This document shows positions 54,080-62,546 of a stretch of DNA of 64,000 nt, piece by piece. Position 1 is the stretch's first letter, and every line of letters starts with the position of its first letter. The notes beneath the pieces are model-generated. The model saw only the letters and a program-made list of their open reading frames with translations, was not told the DNA's origin and made no database searches. A program made the position numbers and the translations under genes. The stretch spans positions 3,008,501-3,072,500 of the forward strand of contig NZ_CP045429.1 of the NCBI RefSeq assembly GCF_005886805.2, written 5' to 3'. Origin of the DNA: Pseudoalteromonas rubra (GTDB lineage: Bacteria > Pseudomonadota > Gammaproteobacteria > Enterobacterales > Alteromonadaceae).

Positions 54080-54440
54080 ATCACACGCTTATTGCCATCA
54101 ATATTGTCGCAACGCTGTTAGCGGAATGATACCAATTGCATCTTAAAAAAGCTGCTGCTGATCTCAAGAATCTCACCAACTTACCTAATATATGGACAAC
54201 CAAACAATTATCGCGTTCCTCATATTTCTCAAGCTTGCCTAAACCGTCTTGCCAACGCACATAAATAGCGCGATACCACATTGTTATTAAGGAAAATGAC
54301 TCAGCTCTTTGATGCCTAATACGGTGAGTAGCAAGGGTGTTTTGTAAGTAACTCAGGTCTATGCTTGAGGTATTGAACGCTTAAGATATACAATGGAAGT
54401 GAACGTCCAATGAAGGCCCTGCGATAGGGAGCAAGTCAAG
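54080..54440. other. Intergenic region between ankyrin gene and DUF2897 gene
   Basis: About 360 bases. A 66-codon frame on the minus strand (54081-54281) ends 2 bases before the ankyrin start, but it has no ribosome site and I do not call it. A GATACCAATTGCATC sequence near 54127 resembles short dispersed repeats I associate with Pseudoalteromonas, from memory. No other feature is supported. Confidence 0.4.
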
Positions 54441-54617
54441 ATGGAAAACACCTTACCAACCTGGCACGTGATACTGATCATTGTCATGGTCCTTGGGTTC
54501 ATTATCAGTAATATTATGTTATTGAAATATATGACCCGCTTTGATGTTAAAGGCAAGCTAGATAAGCAAACCAAACCAGAGCCAGAGGCCAAACCCGAGG
54601 AAAAGGAAGATAAGTAG
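54441..54617 (+). CDS. DUF2897 small membrane protein
   Basis: A 58-residue micro-protein: ATG 54441, stop TAG 54615-54617. One strongly hydrophobic helix (about residues 9-32) is followed by a basic patch (KYMTRFDVKGKLDK) and an acidic/proline tail (KPEPEAKPEEKEDK), which matches the DUF2897 family of short single-span inner-membrane proteins. An AGGGA lies 10 bases upstream. The function is unknown. Confidence 0.75.
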   Translation: MENTLPTWHVILIIVMVLGFIISNIMLLKYMTRFDVKGKLDKQTKPEPEAKPEEKEDK

Positions 54618-54641
54618 GGCCGCTCTGCGCCAGCCCTACTT
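54612..54641. terminator. Hairpin between DUF2897 and yjiH-like genes
   Basis: AAGTAGGGC (54612-54620) and GCCCTACTT (54633-54641) form a perfect 9-bp stem with a 12-base loop, overlapping the DUF2897 stop codon and lying just after the converging transporter gene. No long T run is present. Confidence 0.55.
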
Positions 54642-54649
54642 CAGTTAGC

Positions 54650-56020
54650 TTAACCTACCAGCCAGTGCGCCATCAGCGCAATCACCGGTAATGTCACCAA
54701 CGTGCGCAAAATAAAGATACAGAATAACTCAAACAAGTTGACCGGGATCTTACTGCCCAGTAGCAACGCGCCGACTTCCGACATGTAGATCAACTGAGTG
54801 ACGCTCAATGCTGCAACAATAAAGCGAGTCACGTCGCTTTCAATGTTTGAGGCCGCCAAAATAGACGGAATGAACATGTCTGCAAAGCCAACGACAATGG
54901 TTTCAGCGGCTTTGGCAGCTTCGGGTACTTGAAGCAACTCAAGGTAAGGGATAAACGGCTTACCCAGGATCTGAAAAACAGGCGTATGCTCCGCGATGAT
55001 CAAAGCGAACGTACCGACTGCCATCACCACAGGCAAAACAGCAAACACCATATCCAGCGCATTATGCACGCCTTCTTTTAACGTCCCTTTTACCCCAGGG
55101 GCTTTTTCTGCTTTTGCCAGTGCGACGTCCAGCGCATGACCAAACAGGGTTTTACCCTCTGGTACCAGCTCTGCACCCGGGTTTGCATCACTGCCGTCAA
55201 CATAACAGTCTTTTTTCCATCGTAATGGTGGTAAGCGGGGAACAATAATCGCGGCGGTAATACCAGCGGCACATACAGTCAGATAAAAGGGAGCAAATAA
55301 ATGCTCCAGTTTAACCTGACCAATGACCACCAGACAGAAGGTAATAGACACCGCAGAGAACGTGGTGCCAATGATGGCAGCCTCTCTTTGCGTATAGTGC
55401 TTGTCTTCATATTGACGAGAGGTCATCAAAATACCAACGCTGCCGTCACCAAGCCAGGAAGCCACACAATTCACCGCACTGCGTCCGGGTACCCCAAACA
55501 AAGGCCGCATCACTTTCGTCAGTAACGTACCAACCAGTTCCAGCAAACCAAAATTAAGTAACAAAGGCAGCAAAAGACCCGCTAACACAAACACAGAAAA
55601 CAGCACAGGCAAAAGCTCATGCAGCACCAATGCACCGGTACCTGAAGAGTAAATGGCTTCAGGGCCCACCTTAAAGTAGGTCATTAGAATGAACAACATA
55701 CCTGCCAGTCGGGTCACTAACCAAATTGGACTGACAGCAAATAAGTGCCGGAATAAGTGATTTTTTAGTAATTGCCTGGGTTTCACCAGGGCAACAAAAG
55801 CACTCATTACCCCGGTGATGCAAACTATGGCTACTATCATAGCCTGCGCAAAGGGGGCTATCCAGCCTTGCAGAGCCTTTGCCATCACAGCAATAGGAAT
55901 GGTCATGGCTTCGCCGATTGCAACAGGTGTCATAAACAAAAACACCCCAATCAGGGAAGGCACGATAAACGCAAATAGCGTGCGCCAGTTTGGCGACGCT
56001 GAACCCGTAGATTCTGACAT
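54650..56020 (-). CDS. YjiH-family membrane transporter (nucleoside-recognition Gate domain)
   Basis: A 456-residue polytopic inner-membrane protein with 10-11 hydrophobic segments, of the YjiH type: RTLFAFIVPSLIGVFLFMTPVAIGEAMTIPIAV at the start, and a Gate domain (VPGRSAVNCVASWLGDGSVGILMTSRQYEDKHYTQREAAIIGTTFSAVSITFCLVVIGQVKLEH). The start at 56020 (or the adjacent ATG 56023) avoids a spurious leader encoded by the upstream hairpin. The substrate of this family is not established. It follows bamC behind a hairpin. Confidence 0.85.
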   Translation of the reverse strand: MSESTGSASPNWRTLFAFIVPSLIGVFLFMTPVAIGEAMTIPIAVMAKALQGWIAPFAQAMIVAIVCITGVMSAFVALVKPRQLLKNHLFRHLFAVSPIWLVTRLAGMLFILMTYFKVGPEAIYSSGTGALVLHELLPVLFSVFVLAGLLLPLLLNFGLLELVGTLLTKVMRPLFGVPGRSAVNCVASWLGDGSVGILMTSRQYEDKHYTQREAAIIGTTFSAVSITFCLVVIGQVKLEHLFAPFYLTVCAAGITAAIIVPRLPPLRWKKDCYVDGSDANPGAELVPEGKTLFGHALDVALAKAEKAPGVKGTLKEGVHNALDMVFAVLPVVMAVGTFALIIAEHTPVFQILGKPFIPYLELLQVPEAAKAAETIVVGFADMFIPSILAASNIESDVTRFIVAALSVTQLIYMSEVGALLLGSKIPVNLFELFCIFILRTLVTLPVIALMAHWLVG

Positions 56021-56041
56021 CATATGATTACCCACTAAAAA

Positions 56042-56066
56042 GAAAAAGAGCGTAAGGCTCTTTTTC
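56042..56066 (-). terminator. Intrinsic terminator of bamC
   Basis: GAAAAAGAGC (56042-56051) and GCTCTTTTTC (56057-56066) form a stem with a GTAAG loop. On the minus strand it ends with a T run (the A run at 56043-56047). It lies 53-77 nt after the bamC stop. Confidence 0.8.
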
Positions 56067-56118
56067 ATATTACTTCAACTCATTGTTTTTATTTTAATAT
56101 TTTGATTTATATAAAATA

Positions 56119-57186
56119 TTATATTTGCAGACCTCGACTGCGTAACACCTCTAACAGAGATTGCAACAACAGCTCCATAGTCGGTGCATCCAGCACTTGC
56201 TCCTCGCTATCCAACCAGGTCAACGCCGTTTGACCATCATCCGTTGTAGATACTTTCACGACATAATCGCCGTCCGCCAGAGGCAAGACCGTCGCTTCCT
56301 CGCCCCAGATAGAATCCCAGACGCTTTGCTCAGGAGCTTCATAACGCACTTTCACCAAATCATTGTCTCTGTCAAGGCGAATGACTGTAAAGTTAACGCG
56401 CTCAAGGAAATTCGACAGACGATCCATTACCGCACTTTTTTCAACCAGTGTCAGCATCGCAGCGTTACCATCCTGATCGAACCCACCTTCCAGAGATAAC
56501 AAGCCCTGCTGTTTGCGTAGTTCAACTGCCAGTAGTCGATAACGATAATCAAATTCTGCGATCACTTCATTCAGAGCACGCACTTCTAACTGTTGCTTAA
56601 GCATATCAGTGAGCGGCTGCTCTTCACTTTGATAATCAAGTAACTTAGCACTCAAAGAAGCAGTGCGCTGGTGTTCTTTTTGCTCAACAGTAAAAGCGAA
56701 ACGCTGCCGTGATACTTCAACAATATCTTCCCACAACCAGCCTTCATCTTTTTTGATCAATGCATACCAGTCAGTTTCGACTGTGCCTGCCTGACGGGCA
56801 TCCTTAGCAATCTGAGTATTGTGGTTCGCCATAACGCCATCCAACGACTGCCAGATGAAACCAGCCAGATCGTCAATACCATCATTTTTATCGAAATACA
56901 CTTTGGCAACTCTATCTTTGCTCTCTGCCCAGCTGCCCTGTGCCAGCGTCAGCACTTGCTGAGGGGGACGATACAGCTTGTTTTCGTCATCCGAGTTATT
57001 GTCATAATCAGCAACAGCCATCTTATATTGCGGATCCTGATATGGCTGTTCCAGCCCTTCAGGGACGCTAATGGCTTCACTAACGCGGTAGTTTTTGCTG
57101 TGATGTGCATCATTTGGAAATACACTACATCCCGTTAAACCAAGTAAAACACCTAAAGTCAGTGCTTTTGGAACCCAATACTGCAC
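56119..57186 (-). CDS. bamC: Outer membrane assembly lipoprotein BamC
   Basis: A 355-residue lipoprotein of the BAM complex, with lipobox LTGC at Cys20. The N-terminal lasso (about 21-90, SKNYRVSEAISVPEGLEQPYQDPQYK) is recognisable, and two globular helix-grip domains follow. The start is GTG 57186, preceded by AGGAG at 8 bases. In E. coli bamC follows dapA, but here dapA is missing and the gene has its own promoter, divergent from gcvR. Confidence 0.93.
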   Translation of the reverse strand: MQYWVPKALTLGVLLGLTGCSVFPNDAHHSKNYRVSEAISVPEGLEQPYQDPQYKMAVADYDNNSDDENKLYRPPQQVLTLAQGSWAESKDRVAKVYFDKNDGIDDLAGFIWQSLDGVMANHNTQIAKDARQAGTVETDWYALIKKDEGWLWEDIVEVSRQRFAFTVEQKEHQRTASLSAKLLDYQSEEQPLTDMLKQQLEVRALNEVIAEFDYRYRLLAVELRKQQGLLSLEGGFDQDGNAAMLTLVEKSAVMDRLSNFLERVNFTVIRLDRDNDLVKVRYEAPEQSVWDSIWGEEATVLPLADGDYVVKVSTTDDGQTALTWLDSEEQVLDAPTMELLLQSLLEVLRSRGLQI

Positions 57187-57520
57187 GAATAAAACTCCTT
57201 AGCAAACCCTGTTATATTTATTTACGGTAAACGAATATCGTCTTTATATGAGTGGGGATTGCCGATTTGGTTCACTGCCAGAACAACTTTTTATATCCGT
57301 CTGGCGAGCCTAAACAACTTGCAAAATTTGCCCTATGTTACTTGCCTCGCCCTGTAAACACAAGATGTGAGCCTGTCCGACCCATTATCTGGCACAGTCA
57401 AACCGTAAAGCCTGGCGCTGCCGGTATCCCAAGTAACCAAATTATGTTAGTATTTACGGCTATACATCTAAAACCTGCCGTTAGGCATTACCATATTCTC
57501 AGCGTATAGGGTGCTCTTAA
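57187..57520. other. Divergent promoter region between bamC and gcvR
   Basis: About 330 bases with no supported gene; an 85-codon plus-strand frame at 57252-57509 is unlike any family and has no ribosome site. A TTTACGGTAAA palindrome is near 57221-57231. No dapA remnant is recognisable. Confidence 0.4.
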
Positions 57521-58054
57521 ATGACCACATTTACCAACCAACAACTGGTTTTGACCGCAATCGGCGAAGATCGCTCAGGGATTGTCAGTGAACTGACTAT
57601 GCTGGTCAGTGAATGTAATTGCAACATCATCGATAGCCGAATAGCGATACTCGGTAACGAATTTACTTTCATTATGTTGTTATCAGGCGACATGGCGGCA
57701 ATCAGTCGGGTTGAGCATACCTTACCGACAAAAGGGATGGAGCTGGGCTTACTGACAATGATGAAGCGCACCGCCAGCCATCAGCAAAACGAATTCAGTG
57801 CCGGTTACACCCTGGAATATAAAGGGCTCGACGCCCCCGGGACGCTAAGCAAAGTGACGCGCTTTTTTGCTGAACAAAACATCAGTATTTGTTCTTTGAA
57901 GTCTGATACATACGAAGAAAGTGACGCATTACATATGCGCTGTGAAATCGAAGTCAATATTCCCATTGAAGTCGATGCCGACGCATTTAAAATACAGTTC
58001 GAGCATCTCTCAAACTCACTAGATCTGGATTATATTTTTCGACGCATTCGTTAA
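57521..58054 (+). CDS. gcvR: Glycine cleavage system transcriptional repressor-like GcvR
   Basis: A 177-residue protein with two ACT domains: the first about 8-85 (LVLTAIGEDRSGIVSELTMLVSECNCNIIDSRIAILGNEFTFIMLL), the second about 95-175 (GLDAPGTLSKVTRFFAEQNISICSLKSDTYE). In E. coli GcvR binds the activator GcvA and blocks gcv expression when glycine is low. gcvR-bcp is the usual neighbour order, and bcp starts 10 nt later. Whether GcvA exists here is not visible. Confidence 0.92.
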   Translation: MTTFTNQQLVLTAIGEDRSGIVSELTMLVSECNCNIIDSRIAILGNEFTFIMLLSGDMAAISRVEHTLPTKGMELGLLTMMKRTASHQQNEFSAGYTLEYKGLDAPGTLSKVTRFFAEQNISICSLKSDTYEESDALHMRCEIEVNIPIEVDADAFKIQFEHLSNSLDLDYIFRRIR

Positions 58055-58064
58055 GGAGCATCCT

Positions 58065-58535
58065 ATGAATACGCTACAAGCAGGCGCTCAGGCACCGCAG
58101 TTTACTTTACAAAATCAAGATGGTGACAGTATTGCACTCAGCACACTTCTGGAATCAAACCAGGTGCTGGTGTATTTCTATCCAAAGGCACTAACACCAG
58201 GCTGCACTGTTCAGGCTGAACAACTCAGAGATCACAAGGCTCAGCTAGCACAGTATAATACGGTAGCCGTTGGGATCAGCCCAGATCCGGTTAAGAAGTT
58301 AAAAAATTTCGAGACCAAAAAAGAACTGAACTTTGATTTGTTGTCTGATGAAGATCATGCCATCGCTGATGCATTCGGCGTTTGGGGACTGAAAAAGTTC
58401 ATGGGCAAAGAATACGACGGTATCCACCGCATCAGCTTCCTGATCGGGCAAGATGGCACCGTTAAACACGTGTTCAACAAATTTAAGACCAAAGAGCATC
58501 ACCAGGTCGTCATCGACTATCTGGCAGCACAGTAA
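58065..58535 (+). CDS. bcp: Peroxiredoxin Bcp (1-Cys form)
   Basis: A 156-residue peroxiredoxin of the Bcp/PrxQ family. The peroxidatic Cys47 is in the LTPGCTVQA motif. In E. coli the resolving Cys lies five residues later (GCTVQAC); here that position is Glu52 and there is no other cysteine in the protein, so it must work as a 1-Cys enzyme, needing an external thiol to resolve it. It is in an operon with gcvR. Confidence 0.94.
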   Translation: MNTLQAGAQAPQFTLQNQDGDSIALSTLLESNQVLVYFYPKALTPGCTVQAEQLRDHKAQLAQYNTVAVGISPDPVKKLKNFETKKELNFDLLSDEDHAIADAFGVWGLKKFMGKEYDGIHRISFLIGQDGTVKHVFNKFKTKEHHQVVIDYLAAQ

Positions 58536-58539
58536 AGAT

Positions 58540-58565
58540 AAAGGGGCTGAATTCAGCCCCTTTTT
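58540..58565. terminator. Bidirectional terminator after bcp
   Basis: AAAGGGGCTGAA (58540-58551) and TTCAGCCCCTTT (58552-58563) form a perfect palindrome ending in TTTTT on the plus strand. It lies 4 nt after the bcp stop and can also end the converging pdxJ transcript. Confidence 0.85.
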
Positions 58566-58583
58566 AGATCCTTTCGCATCATA

Positions 58584-59315
58584 TTAGCTGCGAGCATCCA
58601 GCATCAAGCGCTTCATATCTCTGACGGCTTTTTCTAATCCATCAATGGCTGCTCTGGCAATAATCGCATGACCAATGTTGAGCTCATAGATTTCCGGCAT
58701 TTCAGCAATGGGCTTCACATTGTGATAGTGCAGACCATGACCCGCGTTAACAACAATGCCCAGGCCATGCGCATATTTTACGCCAGTGCGGATCCGCTCC
58801 AGCTCAGCCTGCATTTCAGCATCTGATTCTGCATCAGCATAAGCACCGGTGTGAATTTCGATATAAGGCGCCCCCGTCTCTTTAGCAGCATCAATTTGCT
58901 TAGGATCAGCATCAATAAACAAAGACACCTTGATACCCGCATCAGCAAGGCGCTCAACGGCCTGAGCTACTTTTTCTTTATTGGCTATCACATCAAGACC
59001 GCCCTCAGTGGTCAGCTCTTCACGCTTTTCCGGCACCAGACAAACATAAGCAGGCTTGACCTCACAGGCGATATCCAGCATTTCATCTGTCACTGCAATT
59101 TCCAGATTCATGCGTGTCTGAATGGTCTTCGCCATTACATACACATCCCTATCCTGGATATGACGACGGTCTTCACGTAAATGGATGGTGATCCCATCTG
59201 CACCGGCATGTTCAGCAACTGCCGCAGCGTGAGCCGGATCCGGATAGCTGGTGCCCCTCGCCTGGCGCAATGTGGCAATATGATCGACGTTTACGCCCAA
59301 TAATATTTCTTTCAT
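58584..59315 (-). CDS. pdxJ: Pyridoxine 5'-phosphate synthase PdxJ
   Basis: Makes pyridoxine 5'-phosphate from 1-deoxyxylulose 5-phosphate and 3-amino-1-hydroxyacetone phosphate, the last step of the DXP-dependent B6 pathway. The 243 residues form a TIM barrel with [37 protein letters not shown] and [12 protein letters not shown], all conserved. It follows recO by 5 nt, in the rnc-era-recO-pdxJ order of E. coli. Confidence 0.97.
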   Translation of the reverse strand: MKEILLGVNVDHIATLRQARGTSYPDPAHAAAVAEHAGADGITIHLREDRRHIQDRDVYVMAKTIQTRMNLEIAVTDEMLDIACEVKPAYVCLVPEKREELTTEGGLDVIANKEKVAQAVERLADAGIKVSLFIDADPKQIDAAKETGAPYIEIHTGAYADAESDAEMQAELERIRTGVKYAHGLGIVVNAGHGLHYHNVKPIAEMPEIYELNIGHAIIARAAIDGLEKAVRDMKRLMLDARS

Positions 59316-59320
59316 TGTTA

Positions 59321-60028
59321 TTACCTTGGTTGAAATAGCTCTCTGCTTTTCAGCGGTTTATGGCCAAGTAACGGCCTGAGTAAATATCTGCTTAAGCCCT
59401 TCGCCTGACGCCTGACCTGATCATCAGTAAAGTCATGCTGAGCGATCTGTTGAAGCACCCGGCCCAAAAAGCCGATGTGTCTGTCATCTGTTCTGATAAA
59501 CCCCAGCTCTCGGGTATATTGATAGTAGGCAGTCTCACTAATTGCCTCGCCATCGGCATCACAATCAAATTCAACCCCGAACCCCAGTTGCTCCAGTAAC
59601 TGAAACTCAAAGCTACGCAATGTCAGTTCAAATTGGTGCTTATTGGCACTATCGACGAGGCTATGAAGCTGTAATAAATGCTGATGGTAGAGTGAGAATA
59701 TCGACTCCAGTGGTTCATTAACCGGAATTACCCGTGCACTGAGTTCATTGAGGTAGAAACCACAATACAATACCTGCCCTTTTAAAGCCATAGGCTGAGT
59801 ATGTAGCTCAATGTCGTTAAGGTATTTTAAATCGTGTCGGCCACTGTAGCGAACCAGTAACAGGCTGAAGGGTTGGAGATGTGCATTATGTCTGAGCGCC
59901 TGACGCCCTTTAATACGGGCCAGCATCATCAGCTGACCCACCCCTTCGACCAGCATATTGAGCATCACCTGAGAGTCGCTATGCGGTCGGCGATGCAGCA
60001 AATAAGCCTGTCGAAAGTCATTGTTCAA
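59321..60028 (-). CDS. recO: DNA repair protein RecO
   Basis: Loads RecA on SSB-coated single-stranded DNA with RecR. The 235 residues begin with an OB fold ([35 protein letters not shown]), then a helical C-terminal domain. No ATG fits: era's TAA stop directly precedes a TTG, which is in frame and follows a GGGGAA ribosome site, so TTG 60028 is the start. The gene is translationally coupled to era. Confidence 0.93.
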   Translation of the reverse strand: MNNDFRQAYLLHRRPHSDSQVMLNMLVEGVGQLMMLARIKGRQALRHNAHLQPFSLLLVRYSGRHDLKYLNDIELHTQPMALKGQVLYCGFYLNELSARVIPVNEPLESIFSLYHQHLLQLHSLVDSANKHQFELTLRSFEFQLLEQLGFGVEFDCDADGEAISETAYYQYTRELGFIRTDDRHIGFLGRVLQQIAQHDFTDDQVRRQAKGLSRYLLRPLLGHKPLKSRELFQPR

Positions 60029-60931
60029 TTAGTCTTCCCCGTAGCCAAGACTACGCAGTGCCCTCTCATCATCTGCCCAGCCAGACTTCACTTTTACCCA
60101 GCACTCGAGGAACACTTTGTTATCCAGCATTTCTTCCAGATCGCGACGTGCTTCACGGCCAATGACTTTGAGCTTTTCACCCTTGTTGCCAATCACCATG
60201 CGCTTTTGCGACTCACGTTCCACCAGAATAAGTGCGTTGATCTGCCATACGCCATTATCAAGCCATTTAAACTGCTCAATTTCAACCGTGACCGAATACG
60301 GCAGTTCATCACCCATAAAGCGCATTAGTTTCTCACGCACAATTTCAGCAGCCAAAAATCGCATTGAGCGATCCGTGACATAATCATCCGGGAAGAAAAA
60401 CTCGCATGCAGGCAAATGCTTGTGTACTTCAGCTTTAACCATATCGACATTGCGATTTTGCTTAGCCGAAATTGGAATGATGCCCACAAAGTCACCTTGC
60501 TCAGATAACCATTGCAAGTGCGGCATCAAAGCTTCACTTTTGTCTTTAACCTGATCGCTTTTATTGATCACCACCAAAACCGGTCGGCCGCTGGCTTTAA
60601 CTTTGCTCAGCACCATTTCATCGTCTTTGGTCCACAAGGTGCCTTCAACAACAAAAATCACCAGCTCAACGTCACCAATCGAGCTCGACGCCGCTCGGTT
60701 CATCAGACGGTTAATGGCACGCTTTTCTTCGCTATGCAGGCCTGGGGTATCAACGTACACCGCCTGATAGTTATCCTCAGTGTGGATCCCCATGATGCGA
60801 TGTCGGGTAGTTTGCGGTTTACGCGAAGTGATACTGACTTTTTGTTCAACCAGCTTGTTTAATAACGTCGATTTACCAACGTTGGGTCGCCCGACAATCG
60901 CGACCATGCCACAATGGGTATTAGGAGTCAT
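60029..60931 (-). CDS. era: GTPase Era
   Basis: Ribosome-assembly GTPase that binds the 3' end of 16S rRNA. The 300 residues have G1 [10 protein letters not shown]3 [10 protein letters not shown]4 NKSD, and a C-terminal KH domain ([28 protein letters not shown]). Its start overlaps the rnc stop by 11 nt, so the two are coupled. Confidence 0.98.
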   Translation of the reverse strand: MTPNTHCGMVAIVGRPNVGKSTLLNKLVEQKVSITSRKPQTTRHRIMGIHTEDNYQAVYVDTPGLHSEEKRAINRLMNRAASSSIGDVELVIFVVEGTLWTKDDEMVLSKVKASGRPVLVVINKSDQVKDKSEALMPHLQWLSEQGDFVGIIPISAKQNRNVDMVKAEVHKHLPACEFFFPDDYVTDRSMRFLAAEIVREKLMRFMGDELPYSVTVEIEQFKWLDNGVWQINALILVERESQKRMVIGNKGEKLKVIGREARRDLEEMLDNKVFLECWVKVKSGWADDERALRSLGYGED

Positions 60932-61598
60932 TCTTTAAAATCTTTAGTGCTTTTTCAGCGGCCTTTTGCTCAGCCTTACGACGAGAGCTGCCTACTGAGA
61001 TAATACTTTCCATCCCTTCCACAATGCATTCAACCGTAAAGGTTTGATTGTGCGCTTGTCCCTTAGTGTCAATTACAGTATAACCGGGTAGCGGTAACTT
61101 GCGTGCTTGCAGGTATTCCTGCAACAAAGTTTTCGGATCTTTTTGGTTATGTCCTGGAGAGATTGCCGCCAAACGCGAGTCATACCACTTTAATACCAAC
61201 GTCTTACAGGTCTCGATGTCTGAGTCTAAAAACACCGCGCCAATAATCGCTTCAACTGCGTCTGCCAGGGTTGACTCTCGACGATAACCACCGCTTTTCA
61301 ACTCACCCGGACCCAATCTGAGGTAATCACCCAGTCCAAACTCAACACCAAACTCTGCCAGCGTTTGCCCTCGCACAAGCGTTGAACGCATCCGGCTAAG
61401 ATCGCCTTCTCGCGCTTTTGGAAACTGCTTATACAGCGCATTTGCAATAACAAAGCTTAAAATCGAATCGCCCAAAAACTCCAGACGTTCGTTATGCTGA
61501 CCCTTATGGCTACGATGTGTCATAGCCTGCTCAAGCAGGCTTTGATCTGTGAATTCGTAACCGATTTTCTTATATAATTCTGTGACGTTTTTTTTCAT
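60921..61598 (-). CDS. rnc: Ribonuclease III
   Basis: Double-strand-specific endoribonuclease that processes rRNA and mRNA. The 225 residues contain the catalytic signature [11 protein letters not shown] with the acidic residues, a second [14 protein letters not shown] motif, and a C-terminal double-stranded RNA-binding domain ([38 protein letters not shown]). It lies between lepB and era, 1 nt after lepB. Confidence 0.98.
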   Translation of the reverse strand: MKKNVTELYKKIGYEFTDQSLLEQAMTHRSHKGQHNERLEFLGDSILSFVIANALYKQFPKAREGDLSRMRSTLVRGQTLAEFGVEFGLGDYLRLGPGELKSGGYRRESTLADAVEAIIGAVFLDSDIETCKTLVLKWYDSRLAAISPGHNQKDPKTLLQEYLQARKLPLPGYTVIDTKGQAHNQTFTVECIVEGMESIISVGSSRRKAEQKAAEKALKILKNDS

Positions 61599-61599
61599 G

Positions 61600-62535
61600 C
61601 TACTGAATATTACCTAGGCGTTCAAACCGAACTCCTGTTGGAACCCAGGAAGGCAAAACGCTGTCCTGGCCATTTTCAAAATCAAAACTCATCCAAATAA
61701 ATACCGCTTTACCAACCAGGTTCTCTTTAGGTACAAACCCCCACATACGGCTGTCCTGACTGTTATTGCGGTTATCACCCATCGCAAAATAGCTCCCCTC
61801 AGGGACTACCCATTCGTCACGACGCGTGCCTGGTTGTTGATAATAACGCTCTGTCAGCTCTGGCAATTGTGGCGTGACTAATACGTCGTGCGTCACGTTA
61901 GGCAAACTTTCGGTTAAACGAACCATTTGCATTGCGCCTTGTTTAAATTCGTCGCGATTAACAATGTCCAAATTGATCTTGTTAAATTCACCACACGCCA
62001 GGCCATCTCGTTGTTGTTCACCATCGTCACACTGAGGCTTGATGTATAGCTGACGATCACGGTACACAATGCGATCGCCCGGCAAGCCAATGATACGCTT
62101 GATAAAGTCAATGCGCTCATCCAGTGGGAATTTAAACACCGCGATATCACCTCGCTGAGGGTCATCTATTTCAACCAATTGGCTGCGCCAGACCGGATCT
62201 TTAATGCCATACGCGTACTTTTGCACCAGGATAAAATCACCATCCAACAATGTCGGCATCATAGAGCCAGACGGGATCTGGAAGGGTTCAAAAATAAATG
62301 AGCGGAACACTGTTATCGCCGCAATCATAGGAAAGATTGATTTGGCGCTTTCAGTGATGGCAGGCACTGGTGCTATCTGCTCAATTGTTTCTTCATCGAG
62401 CGGCTGCTCAGACGCGCCTTGAGCTAATGCGATTCGCTCTTTACGCTTGGGCGCATACAACAAGTGATCGATTAACCAAATCAAGCCCGAACCGAGCGTC
62501 AATAACACCAAAAATACTGAAAAATAACCTGCCAT
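61600..62535 (-). CDS. lepB: Signal peptidase I LepB
   Basis: Inner-membrane serine protease that removes signal peptides of exported proteins. The 311 residues have two transmembrane segments (about 1-22 and around residue 65-80). The Ser nucleophile is in [14 protein letters not shown], the Lys general base in [15 protein letters not shown], and box E is [14 protein letters not shown]. It is followed by rnc, matching the E. coli lepA-lepB-rnc order. Confidence 0.97.
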   Translation of the reverse strand: MAGYFSVFLVLLTLGSGLIWLIDHLLYAPKRKERIALAQGASEQPLDEETIEQIAPVPAITESAKSIFPMIAAITVFRSFIFEPFQIPSGSMMPTLLDGDFILVQKYAYGIKDPVWRSQLVEIDDPQRGDIAVFKFPLDERIDFIKRIIGLPGDRIVYRDRQLYIKPQCDDGEQQRDGLACGEFNKINLDIVNRDEFKQGAMQMVRLTESLPNVTHDVLVTPQLPELTERYYQQPGTRRDEWVVPEGSYFAMGDNRNNSQDSRMWGFVPKENLVGKAVFIWMSFDFENGQDSVLPSWVPTGVRFERLGNIQ

Positions 62536-62546
62536 AATAATTCCTG

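Noticed and set aside
54081..54281. A 66-codon minus-strand frame ending 2 bases before the ankyrin gene.
   Set aside because: No ribosome site, no recognisable family, and it spans a sequence that looks like a short intergenic repeat. Not called, though it could be real.
57252..57509. An 85-codon plus-strand frame before gcvR.
   Set aside because: No ribosome site, no domain and no similarity I can recognise; it lies in a divergent promoter region.
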